Below are positions 17,390 through 26,473 of a stretch of 64,000 bases of DNA, in pieces. The translations under genes and the position numbers were made by a program. Location: contig CAYFMT010000007.1 in assembly GCA_964344305.1 (NCBI GenBank), positions 36,942-100,941 on the forward strand. The letters are read 5' to 3'. The notes beneath the pieces were generated by a model. The model was not told where the DNA came from. It was given only the letters and a program-made list of their open reading frames with translations, and ran no database searches. Each line of letters opens with the position of its first letter. The stretch's first letter is position 1. This DNA is from JABMOV01 sp964344305 (GTDB lineage Bacteria > Fidelibacterota > Marinisomatia > Marinisomatales > JABMOV01).

Positions 17390-19770
17390 AGCGACCTTAA
17401 TTTACCATCAAAAGATGATTCAACAACACTTATAATTTCATTTATTATTGAATTTACTTCCGAATCTTCAAGTGTTCTGACATCACTTTGGAATAGAAGT
17501 TTATACACAATACTCTTTTTCCCTGCTCCAAGAGATTCATGTGTAAACACATCCATGGGATCAATAGATACAAGATGATCAAACTTTTGATCTTTAATTC
17601 GTTGGATCACATCATTTGTCAATACTGAATTATCGAAAACAAAATTTAAATCTCTATCTATTACCGGATATACAGATATTCCTGTATAAGCGGGTCTCTC
17701 CTTTAGTTCAAGGAGCTTATTCACATCGAGTTCAAAAGCGAATAGATCAGTTTTTACCTTTAGGTTTAAATCTGAGAGTAATTGTTTTGAAACCTTCCCC
17801 AATTGACCAATCCTGTCTCCCTGAACAATTATGTTAAGGGCATGATTATATAGCATTGATTGTGTTGCATCGAATGATGGGACAGATTTAAGAAAATCCC
17901 TGATAAATGATTTAACGAACCCTTTCAAATGAAAATAGGTAAATGGAACACTTTCCTTTTTGTGAATATCGCGTATATGGTGATGACCACATATCAGTCC
18001 GGACATAGATGTTACTTCAGTATAGTTCTCAAAACCTGAACCTCGGCTATAATGAATTTGTCCAATTTCGAACAGCATTTGATCAGGACTGCCATTATTG
18101 ATATTATGGATCGTATTCTCAAGGATCGCAGGTAATAGACTTGTTCTCAGTACTGCCATCTGCTCACCCAGAGGATTCAATGTTTCAATGGGTGTTTTTC
18201 CGGATATTCCAGCTACTTTGAGGGACTGCAGTGAATTGTTATAGCATTGATAAAAACCAAATCCTTTTAGTGTATTGATCAACTCAATGACTGGAGATTG
18301 TAAATCGGGGTTTGAAACGGGGAATAGACTGGAAAATGAAAGGGATTCTGGGATGTTGTCATAACCATGTATTCTAACAATCTCTTCGATAAGATCAATT
18401 TCCCGCGTCAAATCAGGACGGTATGTAGGTGGAATACAGACAAGTAGTCCATTTTGGCTTTTAACAGTGATACCGAGTCCGGAAAGAATTGTGAGAATAG
18501 TATCCTCTGGTACAGAATACCCCAAAATGTCCTCTACACGGGATACTCTAAACTTTATCTCTGGCTGTTCAATCTTCCGGGCATAATTGTCAACCATTTC
18601 TGAAGCAAGTGTTCCCCCTGCGTAATCCTCAAGAAGCTCCACAACTCGCCAGAATGCAGCCTCCACTCCATCGATATCTGCTCCACGTTCGAATCTACGA
18701 GATGCCTCTGTCAGCATACCAAGAGATTTTGATCCTTTGCGAATGGTAACGGGATCAAAATATGCGCTTTCAATTAGCACATCCTTCGTATCCTCTGCAA
18801 CAGCAGTGTTTAACCCACCCATAATTCCGGCGAGGGCAATAGGGTTTTCCCCATCTGTGATAAGCAAATGATCCTCATTCAAAACTCTTTTTTCCTCATC
18901 AAGAGTAATGAACTCCTGGCCATGTACTGCTTTTTTAACTGCTATGGTTTTCGAAGGGATGAGTCTGTAGTCAAAAATATGTGTCGGATGGCCCATTTCC
19001 AGCAATACAAAATTCGATATATCCACCACATTGTTAATACTGCGTTGCCCTGCGGCGGTTAAACATTGCACCATCCAGTCTGGAGAGGAACCAATTTTTA
19101 AATTTTTTACAACACCGGCGATATACCTTGGACATCCATCTGGATCATCAATAACAACATCAATATTCTCGTCTTTGTTTTGGGGTATAGCAGGTTTTCG
19201 TGAAGAATATGGTGAAAGTGGACGACCAGTCTTTAATGCAACTTCCCGGGCGATACCGAAGTGAGACAAAGCATCAGGACGGTTGGGTGTTATGTCCAAT
19301 TCAATAGATGCTAGATTAGCATTGTAGTAATCGATAAATGAAATACCAGGTTCTGTATTTTCCGGCAATTCCATTATTCCTGAATGATCATCAGATAATT
19401 TTAATTCTTTTTCAGAACAAAGCATACCAAAGCTTTCAACGCCTCTTAACTTTGCCTTTTTAATTCTAAGCCCACCAACAAATTCTGCACCAATTTGAGC
19501 CATAAATACGTTTAACCCATCACGCACATTTGGTGCTCCACAAATCACTTGATGTTCACCTGTTCCATCATTCACTGTGCACACACTTAGCTTGTCCGCA
19601 TTAGGATGTTTTTCAACCGAGATTACATGGGCTGTAACCACTTTGTGTATAGTAGAGACATCAATTCCATCTTCTGCTTCGAATCCCAACAGGGTTAACA
19701 TATCGGATAATTCATCCACAGATTCTTGAATATCAACGTAGCGATTTAACCAATTAAGTGATAGCTGCAT
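17386..19770 (-). CDS. pheT: Phenylalanyl-tRNA synthetase beta subunit
   Basis: PheT is the large, editing subunit of the (alpha-beta)2 enzyme that charges tRNA-Phe. The 794-residue protein has an N-terminal tRNA-binding OB fold (VVTAHVISVEKHPNADKLSV, about 45-65). Then come the B3/B4 editing domain near 210-370 with NVVDISNFVLLEMGHPTHIFD, and B5 near 400-475. The catalytic-like core and a C-terminal ferredoxin-fold anticodon-binding domain (YPVIDRDLNFVFD, about 695-790) follow. Length is typical. It follows pheS by 14 bases and ends in an ATGA overlap with the coiled-coil gene. Confidence 0.96.
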   Translation of the reverse strand: MQLSLNWLNRYVDIQESVDELSDMLTLLGFEAEDGIDVSTIHKVVTAHVISVEKHPNADKLSVCTVNDGTGEHQVICGAPNVRDGLNVFMAQIGAEFVGGLRIKKAKLRGVESFGMLCSEKELKLSDDHSGIMELPENTEPGISFIDYYNANLASIELDITPNRPDALSHFGIAREVALKTGRPLSPYSSRKPAIPQNKDENIDVVIDDPDGCPRYIAGVVKNLKIGSSPDWMVQCLTAAGQRSINNVVDISNFVLLEMGHPTHIFDYRLIPSKTIAVKKAVHGQEFITLDEEKRVLNEDHLLITDGENPIALAGIMGGLNTAVAEDTKDVLIESAYFDPVTIRKGSKSLGMLTEASRRFERGADIDGVEAAFWRVVELLEDYAGGTLASEMVDNYARKIEQPEIKFRVSRVEDILGYSVPEDTILTILSGLGITVKSQNGLLVCIPPTYRPDLTREIDLIEEIVRIHGYDNIPESLSFSSLFPVSNPDLQSPVIELINTLKGFGFYQCYNNSLQSLKVAGISGKTPIETLNPLGEQMAVLRTSLLPAILENTIHNINNGSPDQMLFEIGQIHYSRGSGFENYTEVTSMSGLICGHHHIRDIHKKESVPFTYFHLKGFVKSFIRDFLKSVPSFDATQSMLYNHALNIIVQGDRIGQLGKVSKQLLSDLNLKVKTDLFAFELDVNKLLELKERPAYTGISVYPVIDRDLNFVFDNSVLTNDVIQRIKDQKFDHLVSIDPMDVFTHESLGAGKKSIVYKLLFQSDVRTLEDSEVNSIINEIISVVESSFDGKLRSL

Positions 19771-19784
19771 TCAATAAACCTGAG

Positions 19785-20777
19785 TTAAAACTGTTCCAGA
19801 AAACGAATATCATTCTGGTAAAACAGACGTATGTCATCAATCTTGTATTTCAACATGGCCATACGCTCCACACCCATTCCAAACGCGTATCCTTTCCATT
19901 CTTCCGGATCATACCCAACAGAGTTAAATACTTCGGGGTCGACCATCCCACACCCAAGAATCTCCATCCACTGGTTCCGTTCTTCATTCCAGAGATCAAC
20001 CTCTGCGCTTGGTTCTGTAAACGGAAAGAAACTTGGCCTAAATCTTAATTTAGTGTCAGGTCCAAACATCCGATGGATAAAATAGGTCAATGTGGATTTG
20101 AGTTCTGAAAAAGTAACATGTTTATCCACGTACAATCCTTCAACCTGATGAAACAGGCAATAACTCTTGTAACTGATTGCCTCATTCCGATACACACGTC
20201 CGGGACAAATATATCGAATGGGTGGATCTTCATTTTCCATTAAATGAATTTGAACATTACTGGTGTGGGTACGCAGTACCACATTTTCTTCAACAAAGAA
20301 CGTGTCTTGCATATCTCTGGCAGGATGATGCTTGGGAATATTTAATGCCTGAAAATTATGATAGTCATCATCAATTTCAGGTCCATAAGCCACGGAAAAA
20401 CCAATATCCCTGAAAATAGACTTGATTTCATCCATCGTTTGTTGAAGTGGGTGAATGGATCCCACACGAAATGAATGTCCGGGCAATGTGTAGTCGAAAA
20501 TTGAGTCGCTATCACCTTCTGTAGAAGATGATGAATCCTCTAACTTACTTGAAAACTGTGCAGTTAATTCGGATCTTAACTCGTTTAACAGTTTCCCAAT
20601 GATAGGCCGCTCAGATGCATCGACAGATCCCATCTGAGAAAACAATGCAGCCACTCTCCCCTTCCTGCCAAGAAAGGATGATTTCAGTTGGTCTATTTCG
20701 TTTTGCTTTGATGGAAAGGAATCAATTGCAGCCCGGAAATCATCCCGGACTGCATCGATTTTATCTTGAAAAGACAT
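19785..20777 (-). CDS. pheS: Phenylalanyl-tRNA synthetase alpha subunit
   Basis: PheS is the catalytic subunit. The 330-residue class II protein has an N-terminal helical arm and LPGHSFRVGSIHPLQQTMD near 110. The motif region QDTFFVEENVVLRTHTSNVQ starts near 160. RYICPGRVYRNEAISYKSY lies near 190, with the phenylalanine-specific FHQVEGLYVDKHVTF after it. Motif 3 is AFGMGVERMAMLKYKIDDIR near the end. It sits two bases after rplT on the minus strand, in the conserved order thrS-infC-rpmI-rplT-pheS-pheT. Confidence 0.97.
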   Translation of the reverse strand: MSFQDKIDAVRDDFRAAIDSFPSKQNEIDQLKSSFLGRKGRVAALFSQMGSVDASERPIIGKLLNELRSELTAQFSSKLEDSSSSTEGDSDSIFDYTLPGHSFRVGSIHPLQQTMDEIKSIFRDIGFSVAYGPEIDDDYHNFQALNIPKHHPARDMQDTFFVEENVVLRTHTSNVQIHLMENEDPPIRYICPGRVYRNEAISYKSYCLFHQVEGLYVDKHVTFSELKSTLTYFIHRMFGPDTKLRFRPSFFPFTEPSAEVDLWNEERNQWMEILGCGMVDPEVFNSVGYDPEEWKGYAFGMGVERMAMLKYKIDDIRLFYQNDIRFLEQF

Positions 20778-20779
20778 CG

Positions 20780-21127
20780 TTATTTTTGAACGGTCTTTAC
20801 GAGCTGGGCAAAGGCCTCAGGGTTGGAAACAGCCAGATCGGCCAGGATTTTCCTGTTGAGGTCAATACCTTCCTGTTTTAAACCGGAAATGAATGCAGAA
20901 TATGACATACCATGTTGCCGTGCAGCCGCGTTAATCCGCAATATCCAGAGTCTACGGAACATCCGTTTTTTCTGGCGTCGGTCACGGTAAGCATAAGTAC
21001 CAGCTTTCCAGACCGAGTCTTTTGCAGCTTTATAATTGCGGCTCCGGGCACCATAGTAGCCTTTGGCCTGCTTCACCACTTTACGGTGTCTTCTATGTCG
21101 AGGTACAGAACTATTAGATCTTGGCAT
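20780..21127 (-). CDS. rplT: 50S ribosomal protein L20
   Basis: L20 binds 23S rRNA domain II and is needed for early 50S assembly; in many bacteria it represses this operon. The 115-residue protein matches along its whole length: HRRHRKVVKQAKGYYGARS, then AYRDRRQKKRMFRRLWILRI, NAAARQHGMSYSAFI and LNRKILADLA. AGGAGG precedes the ATG by a normal distance. It lies 12 bases after rpmI. I did not identify a specific L20 operator. Confidence 0.97.
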   Translation of the reverse strand: MPRSNSSVPRHRRHRKVVKQAKGYYGARSRNYKAAKDSVWKAGTYAYRDRRQKKRMFRRLWILRINAAARQHGMSYSAFISGLKQEGIDLNRKILADLAVSNPEAFAQLVKTVQK

Positions 21128-21139
21128 AATTCAGTCCTC

Positions 21140-21334
21140 CTATTCTGCGAGCATCTGCCGTACGCGATTCACTTCGGATGAAGAAACGAGTCCTGCATTA
21201 CGCATTTTCCGTTTTACACCCTTAGATCTGCGAATAAGCATATGTCTATGGTTTGCTTTATTACGTCGGATTTTGCCGGATCCGGTAAACCGGAAACGTT
21301 TGGCAGCACCACGACGTGTCTTCATCTTAGGCAT
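21140..21334 (-). CDS. rpmI: 50S ribosomal protein L35
   Basis: L35 is a small basic protein of the large subunit. The 64 residues MPKMKTRRGAAKRFRFTGSG onward, with KANHRHMLIRRS in the middle, match the family throughout. AGGAG lies shortly before the ATG. It is located nine bases after infC and 12 before rplT, the canonical arrangement. Confidence 0.97.
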   Translation of the reverse strand: MPKMKTRRGAAKRFRFTGSGKIRRNKANHRHMLIRRSKGVKRKMRNAGLVSSSEVNRVRQMLAE

Positions 21335-21343
21335 TCATTACTC

Positions 21344-21856
21344 CTATTTTGCAATGAACATTGTTGACATTCTACGTCCCTCCAGACCATCACGTTTTTC
21401 AACGACCGCCACTTCCTCGAGCATGTCAATAACTCGGTCCATGAGATCGTCACCCAGATCCAGTCGGGACATTTCTCGGCCACGGAACATCACCGTAACC
21501 TTGAGTTTGCTTCCTTCTTTCAGGAATTTTTTGCCTTGATTTATTTTTGTATCAAGGTCATGTACATCAATATGTGGACGAACCCGTACTTCCTTTATTT
21601 TAACAACATGCTGTTTTTTCTTACTTGCCTGCTGCTTTTTCTTGGCTTCATATTTTATTTTACCATAATCAAGAATTTTGCATACCGGTGGTTTTGCATT
21701 AGGTGCCACCTCAACGAGATCCAGTCCCGCATCCTGTGCCTGTTGCAATGCTGATTCAATACCGACTATACCTACCTGTTCACCATTGCCGTCGATCAGG
21801 CGAACTTCTTTTTCATCTATATCTTCGTTGATACGGGTTTTATTCTGATTTGCGAT
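21344..21856 (-). CDS. infC: Translation initiation factor IF-3, AUC start
   Basis: IF-3 keeps 30S subunits free and enforces start-codon and initiator-tRNA selection. Read from ATC 21854-21856 the product is 170 residues, the normal length. The N-domain begins NQNKTRINEDIDEKEVRLID and continues ALQQAQDAGLDLVEVAPNAKP. PVCKILDYGKIKYE, the lysine-rich linker and the C-domain (KEVRVRPHIDVHDLDTKI, then VTVMFRGREM) follow. No ATG, GTG or TTG precedes the N-domain in frame; the first TTG (21748) would delete 36 residues. AAGGAG at 21865-21870 lies eight bases before the ATC. A rare start codon is the known device by which IF-3 represses its own translation. The start overlaps the end of thrS by 17 bases. 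Confidence 0.94.
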   Translation of the reverse strand: MANQNKTRINEDIDEKEVRLIDGNGEQVGIVGIESALQQAQDAGLDLVEVAPNAKPPVCKILDYGKIKYEAKKKQQASKKKQHVVKIKEVRVRPHIDVHDLDTKINQGKKFLKEGSKLKVTVMFRGREMSRLDLGDDLMDRVIDMLEEVAVVEKRDGLEGRRMSTMFIAK

Positions 21857-23798
21857 AAGATATACTCCTTGTTTTTACTTCGTCCACTAAGATCCGGGTA
21901 AAATCACTCAATTCCTCTACACCCAGATCACCAATTTTCCGTCTCCTTACAGATACGGAACGATTTTCTTTTTCCTTTTCACCAATAATTGCCATTACCG
22001 GAATTTTACTTAATTCAGCCTGTCTTATTTTTGCGCCAATTTTGTCTGGTCGCATGTCCAATTCACAACGAATCCCAGCCTGTGTTAACTCTGATAGGAT
22101 TTCCTTGCCATAGTCGTGCGTTTTCTCCGATACTGGGAGAACAATCACCTGCCTGGGGGCCAGCCAAAGTGGAAAATCACCTGCAAAATGTTCAATTAAG
22201 AACCCCACAAATCGTTCGTGTGTGCTTAGTGGTGCTCGATGTATACACAGAGGGGTTTCGTCTTTTCCCTCATCATTTGTGTAGGTTAATCCAAAACGAC
22301 CGGGAATAGCAAAATCCACCTGATTTGTGGCCAGTGTAAATTCTTTTCCTATGGCACTCCAAACCTGAACATCAATCTTGGGACCATAAAACGCTGCTTC
22401 ACCTGGTATTTCTGTGTAGTTGAACCCACCGGAATCCAGAGCCTCCCTTACTGCCTGCTCCGTTTGAATCCACATTTCAGGATCATCCACATATTTCTTC
22501 CCAAGGTCATCAGGGTCGTGAAGACTGAGTCGCATCATGTACTTCTCAATTCCAAATATTTCAAAATACTCAAGATACATGTTGCACACTGCAAGGAACT
22601 CATCCTTGAATTGTTCCGGGGTACAATAAATATGCGCATCATTCATTTGCATACTTCTCACCCTCATCAGACCAAACAATTGCCCTGATTTTTCATATCG
22701 ATAACAGGTGCCGTATTCTGCCAGGCGAACCGGCATATCCCGGTAGCTTTTTGGGGTAGCGCCGAAGATCTTGTGATGATGGGGACAATTCATGGGTTTT
22801 ACATAATAGTCCACCCCATCGATTGTCATGGCAGGATACATGGATTCTTTGTAATGAGATAAATGCCCACTCCGTTCGTATAAACTTCCTTTTGTAAGGT
22901 GAGGAGTCCTTACACGCTGATACCCTGCTTTTAATTCGGATTCTTTTGCCAGATTTTCCAATTCCTCGAGGATAATGGCACCGTTTGGTAACCATAAAGG
23001 TAACCCTGGGCCCACTTCATCATCGAACGTGTATAAATCCAGTTCACGGCCAAGTTTTCTGTGATCACGTTTTTTTGCTTCTTCCAGGAATTGCAGATAT
23101 TTTTTCAACCCTTTTTTTGAACTGAAAACCGTACCATAAATGCGTTGAAGCATTTTGTTATTTTCATCACCGCGCCAATAAGCACCTGATGTATTTAACA
23201 GCTTAAAATACTTAATCTTTGACGTATTGTGTACATGAGGACCTCTACAAAGGTCTATCCAGTCAGATTGTTGGTATGCTGTGAGGGTTTCTCCTTTTGG
23301 GATATCCTCAATTATCTCTGCCTTGTAGAGTTCACCCATTTTTCTGAAAAGTGTGATGGCCTCATCTCTTTTCAGCACTTTTCTGGAAACATCCTGAGCA
23401 TTTTTTGATAGTTCACGCATCTTATCTTCGATACGCTGCAGGTCATCTTCTGAAAATGTTCCAGGAATATCAAAATCATAATAAAAGCGATTTTCGATAG
23501 CTGGACCGATGGTAACCTGTGAATCAGGGAACAATTCCTTTACAGCTTGAGCCATAAGGTGAGCCGTGCTGTGCAAAAGAACGTCATGCCCTTCGGGTGA
23601 GTCCCCAGTGAATAATTCGATCGTTGCGTCATACGTAATTGGGAATGTGATATCACTCAGCGTTCCGTTTATTTTACTGACAATGACATCCTGTGCCAGA
23701 CGGGGTCCAATGCTTTCAGCAATTTCCAATGGGGTCGTACCAGAAGGGTATTTTCTGGTGGTTTGATCAGGAAAAGTGATGGTTATTGGGCTACTCAT
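21840..23798 (-). CDS. thrS: Threonyl-tRNA synthetase
   Basis: ThrS charges tRNA-Thr. The 652-residue class II enzyme has an N-terminal TGS domain (about 1-62) and an editing/SAD domain with STAHLMAQAVKELFPDSQVT near 80 and LCRGPHVHNTSKIKYFKLL near 185. In the core, YVKPMNCPHHHKIF near 338 carries a zinc-ligand Cys, and RLAEYGTCYRYEKSGQLFGL follows. CIHRAPLSTHERFVGFLIEH is motif 3. The anticodon-binding domain occupies the last 110 residues. It is the first gene of the thrS-infC-rpmI-rplT-pheS-pheT run, 129 bases downstream of tRNA-Val. Confidence 0.97.
   Translation of the reverse strand: MSSPITITFPDQTTRKYPSGTTPLEIAESIGPRLAQDVIVSKINGTLSDITFPITYDATIELFTGDSPEGHDVLLHSTAHLMAQAVKELFPDSQVTIGPAIENRFYYDFDIPGTFSEDDLQRIEDKMRELSKNAQDVSRKVLKRDEAITLFRKMGELYKAEIIEDIPKGETLTAYQQSDWIDLCRGPHVHNTSKIKYFKLLNTSGAYWRGDENNKMLQRIYGTVFSSKKGLKKYLQFLEEAKKRDHRKLGRELDLYTFDDEVGPGLPLWLPNGAIILEELENLAKESELKAGYQRVRTPHLTKGSLYERSGHLSHYKESMYPAMTIDGVDYYVKPMNCPHHHKIFGATPKSYRDMPVRLAEYGTCYRYEKSGQLFGLMRVRSMQMNDAHIYCTPEQFKDEFLAVCNMYLEYFEIFGIEKYMMRLSLHDPDDLGKKYVDDPEMWIQTEQAVREALDSGGFNYTEIPGEAAFYGPKIDVQVWSAIGKEFTLATNQVDFAIPGRFGLTYTNDEGKDETPLCIHRAPLSTHERFVGFLIEHFAGDFPLWLAPRQVIVLPVSEKTHDYGKEILSELTQAGIRCELDMRPDKIGAKIRQAELSKIPVMAIIGEKEKENRSVSVRRRKIGDLGVEELSDFTRILVDEVKTRSISYRKSE
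21854..21870 (-). promoter_or_regulatory. infC ribosome-binding site and AUC start codon
   Basis: AAGGAG (21865-21870) is followed after eight bases by ATC (21854-21856), all inside the last codons of thrS. Ideal spacing and the full-length IF-3 that results support AUC as the real start. The rare codon is expected to make translation sensitive to IF-3 itself. Confidence 0.8.
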
Positions 23799-23927
23799 AG
23801 AAATTTATTATGAAATATTCAATTAAAAAGCACGAGCGGTTGTGTTCAGACGTAAAAAGCCTGTTACACAAGTATGTATAGATATGTGATGGTCTTGTTT
23901 CTTAAGAATCATTTGTTTGATTTCCTG

Positions 23928-24001
23928 TGGGCGATAACGGATTCGAACCATTGACCTCTACGATGTCAACGTAGCGCTCTAACCAACTGAGCTAATCGCC
24001 C
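23928..24001 (-). tRNA. tRNA-Val (anticodon GAC)
   Basis: Minus-strand cloverleaf: acceptor GGGCGAT/ATCGCCC, D stem GCTC/GAGC, anticodon stem CTACG/CGTAG around TTGACAT (anticodon GAC), and T arm AATGG-TTCGAAT-CCGTT. It is 74 nt with discriminator A and no encoded CCA. It lies upstream of thrS on the same strand, so a shared transcript is possible. Its first 12 bases recur 91 bp away (see the repeat at 24081-24092). Confidence 0.95.
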
Positions 24002-24080
24002 AAAGATTTTCATTTTTCCAATAAGCTCACGTGATTAGCAAAGTTGCCTGTCCCGTACTTAAGCCTAACGGAAGTCGGGA

Positions 24081-24092
24081 AGCTAATCGCCC
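24081..24092 (-). repeat. Fragment duplicating the 5' end of tRNA-Val
   Basis: The plus-strand 12-mer AGCTAATCGCCC occurs at 23990-24001 inside tRNA-Val and again here. The flanks after both copies are loosely similar (pyrimidine-rich with a shared TTTNTCCAA-type block). No other part of a tRNA can be drawn here. It may be a decayed partial duplication, or a 5-bp stem TCGGG/CCCGA hairpin. The rest of the 187 bases between tRNA-Val and the protease gene shows nothing else. Confidence 0.5.
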
Positions 24093-24188
24093 GAAATTTC
24101 TCTTTATCCAAATTGCCAAACCTTCTTCGAAAAAAGCCACGAAATTTAGCAGGATTAGCGGATCATCTGTAAGAAATTATTTTACGCA

Positions 24189-25844
24189 CTATTGAAGATT
24201 AGAACTAAGGATTTCAGTGTAGGCAACATCATCGTTTAACAGCCGAATCGTCTCGGATAATACATTATCGTATTTCAAAGATATTTCGATTTTTTTCCTG
24301 CTATTTTCGAGGGATTGGGCAAATTCCATGTGTAAAGCTTCTTTGATCTGATCCTTTTCCTTCTCGAATAGTGATGTCTCCTTTTCATCAATGTATTGAT
24401 CCATCTGATCGAAAATAGATGATAAGTTCGTATTTGAGCTGTCGTTCTCTAGGAACAGATCTTTCATCTCGTTATAGCGTTTCTCGCCGAGAAGCCTGAT
24501 ATCCAAATCCATCCCAGAAAGAAATGTTTGAAATTTCTCTATTAATTCAACGTCACGAATGACATCATCCAGTGTATCATACTCTGATTGATGTTTTTGT
24601 GCATATGTAAAGAATACACTCTTCCTGTAACATTCCTGCATTAATGGTCCAAGTTTGTCAACATCCACTTCAAAATCCGGTGCAATTCCTCCACCACCTT
24701 TTACAGTCCTGCCGGACAACGTTGTAAATAAGGAATCATCATCGTCAGAATTCAATACAATTTTCTCATCAACATAGCCTGGCTTTTGGATAAGACGACC
24801 GCTGGGGATATAATATTTTGCGGTAGTTATCTTTAGTGAGCGAGAGCGATCCAGGTCAAAAACAGATTGGACCAATCCTTTACCAAATGATGGTCTACCA
24901 ACAATGATGGCTCTGTCCAGGTCCTGAAGGGTTCCGGAAACAATTTCACTCGCAGAAGCACTTCCTTCATTAATCAGGACAGCAATTTTTATGTCATCCG
25001 ATATGATGGGTTCTCTTTTTGCTTTCAATACTCGGTTACTCGCCCTGTTTCTGCCTTTTGTGGAAAGCAGCATTTCACCTTCAGGCACAAACATGTCCAG
25101 AATATCGATGGCTGCATTCAGCAAACCTCCGGGATTATCCCTTAAGTCTAATATAATGGATTCTGGATTGTGTTTCACAAGGTCACTGACTGCGGACTTC
25201 ATTTCTGATATTGAATTTTTTGAAAACCTTGTTAACCTGATATAACCATTCTTATCATCGATCATACCTGAATAGGTAACATCATCTACTCGAATATCGC
25301 CACGAACCAGAGAGAACTCCAGGTCATCTTCACTTCCCATACGGTGTATCGTTAAAGAGACTTTTGTTCCTTTCTTTCCACGGATTTCTTTCGCCGCATC
25401 ATTGATAGACATATCTATGGTAGGCCTTCCATCAATTTTAACAATAACATCGCCACGGATTATCCCTGCGCGTTGGGCAGGAGAATCATCCATGGGTGCA
25501 ATAACTGTCAGTTTCCCTTCTCGTCTGCCAAGATGCATACCGACGCCACCGTATTTCCCATGAGTCAGAATATCCAACCCATCTTTCTCCTCATCCTCAA
25601 GGTATACGGTATAAGGATCAAGGTTTTCGAGGATATCCCTGATGCTTTCACGGGTAAATGCCTCAATGTCAATATCATCAGCATAATTTGTAATAATATT
25701 CTTGTAAACATTATTGATGAGCCGCTGTGATTCTGCAATTTGCTGAAACAATTGCGACTTTGATACGGCCAGTGATAATAACGCTGCTATGCTGACAGTG
25801 AAAACCATGATCCAAAGTGATTTCCTATTCATGGCTTTTTTCAT
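24189..25844 (-). CDS. S41-family carboxyl-terminal processing protease
   Basis: CtpA/Prc-type serine proteases cut exported or periplasmic proteins. The 551-residue product starts with a signal anchor (about 9-27). It has an N-terminal helical segment, a PDZ domain (about 93-165, with YGGVGMHLGRREGKL and AGIIRGDVIVKIDG), and the S41 catalytic domain about 180-390. SIILDLRDNPGGLLNAAIDI precedes the Ser-containing NEGSASASEIVSGTLQD. The catalytic Lys lies in RPSFGKGLVQ about 25 residues on, giving the Ser/Lys dyad. A long, mostly helical C-terminal tail follows. The ATG forms an ATGA overlap with tmk. Substrates are unknown. Confidence 0.92.
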   Translation of the reverse strand: MKKAMNRKSLWIMVFTVSIAALLSLAVSKSQLFQQIAESQRLINNVYKNIITNYADDIDIEAFTRESIRDILENLDPYTVYLEDEEKDGLDILTHGKYGGVGMHLGRREGKLTVIAPMDDSPAQRAGIIRGDVIVKIDGRPTIDMSINDAAKEIRGKKGTKVSLTIHRMGSEDDLEFSLVRGDIRVDDVTYSGMIDDKNGYIRLTRFSKNSISEMKSAVSDLVKHNPESIILDLRDNPGGLLNAAIDILDMFVPEGEMLLSTKGRNRASNRVLKAKREPIISDDIKIAVLINEGSASASEIVSGTLQDLDRAIIVGRPSFGKGLVQSVFDLDRSRSLKITTAKYYIPSGRLIQKPGYVDEKIVLNSDDDDSLFTTLSGRTVKGGGGIAPDFEVDVDKLGPLMQECYRKSVFFTYAQKHQSEYDTLDDVIRDVELIEKFQTFLSGMDLDIRLLGEKRYNEMKDLFLENDSSNTNLSSIFDQMDQYIDEKETSLFEKEKDQIKEALHMEFAQSLENSRKKIEISLKYDNVLSETIRLLNDDVAYTEILSSNLQ

Positions 25845-26473
25845 GGTAACAATTTCCTTTTGGTCATTTCATTAATTATTTGATCCTGGATCGTACTAAT
25901 GCTTTGGGTTCCATCAACTTTAACAATTCGATTCTTGAATTCCTTGCAAAGATCCAGGTAGCGATTCCTCGTTTGTTCCTGAAATGAAAGGCCTGCACTT
26001 TCAATTCTATCGGGCTCGCCACCCCTTCTGGACATACCTGTAATGGGATCTACATCTATATAAAAAGTAATATCAGGGTCCAGGTCAAATGTTGCAAAAG
26101 CATTCAACTGAACGAGCCAGTCATGGTCTAGATCCCTGCCACCACCCTGATAGGCAAGTGTTGAATCCTTGTACCTATCAGCTATCACCCATTTTCCCGA
26201 CTCCAGTGCTGGTACAATCACTTCCTTAGTAAGTTGTGCACGACTGGCAGTCATGAGTAATGCTTCTGTTCGTGCATTTAACTCATTTCCACCTGAATGA
26301 AGCAAAATATCACGAATCATTTCTGACACATGAGTCCCTCCAGGTTCACGAATGATGATTGTTTCTTCTCCAGAGGATTTCAGAAAATCATTCAAGTGTT
26401 GTGCCTGGGTGGATTTACCACAACCATCAATACCTTCAAATGTAATGAATGCAGATTTATGAGAAATAGACAT
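25841..26473 (-). CDS. tmk: Thymidylate kinase
   Basis: Tmk phosphorylates dTMP to dTDP for DNA synthesis. The 210-residue enzyme has the P-loop FEGIDGCGKSTQAQ near residue 10 and the REPGGTHVSE motif. DRYKDSTLAYQGGGRDLD is the substrate-binding segment, and the LID-region arginines lie in SRRGGEPDRIE. The frame is open up to an ATG at 26491, but ATG 26473 leaves the usual short leader before the first strand. It overlaps rsmI by 17 bases and ends in an ATGA junction with the protease gene. Confidence 0.94.
   Translation of the reverse strand: MSISHKSAFITFEGIDGCGKSTQAQHLNDFLKSSGEETIIIREPGGTHVSEMIRDILLHSGGNELNARTEALLMTASRAQLTKEVIVPALESGKWVIADRYKDSTLAYQGGGRDLDHDWLVQLNAFATFDLDPDITFYIDVDPITGMSRRGGEPDRIESAGLSFQEQTRNRYLDLCKEFKNRIVKVDGTQSISTIQDQIINEMTKRKLLP

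Noticed and set aside
21344..21748. infC from TTG 21748 (134 residues)
   Set aside because: It deletes 36 residues of the conserved N-domain; AUC 21856 with a good Shine-Dalgarno restores normal length.
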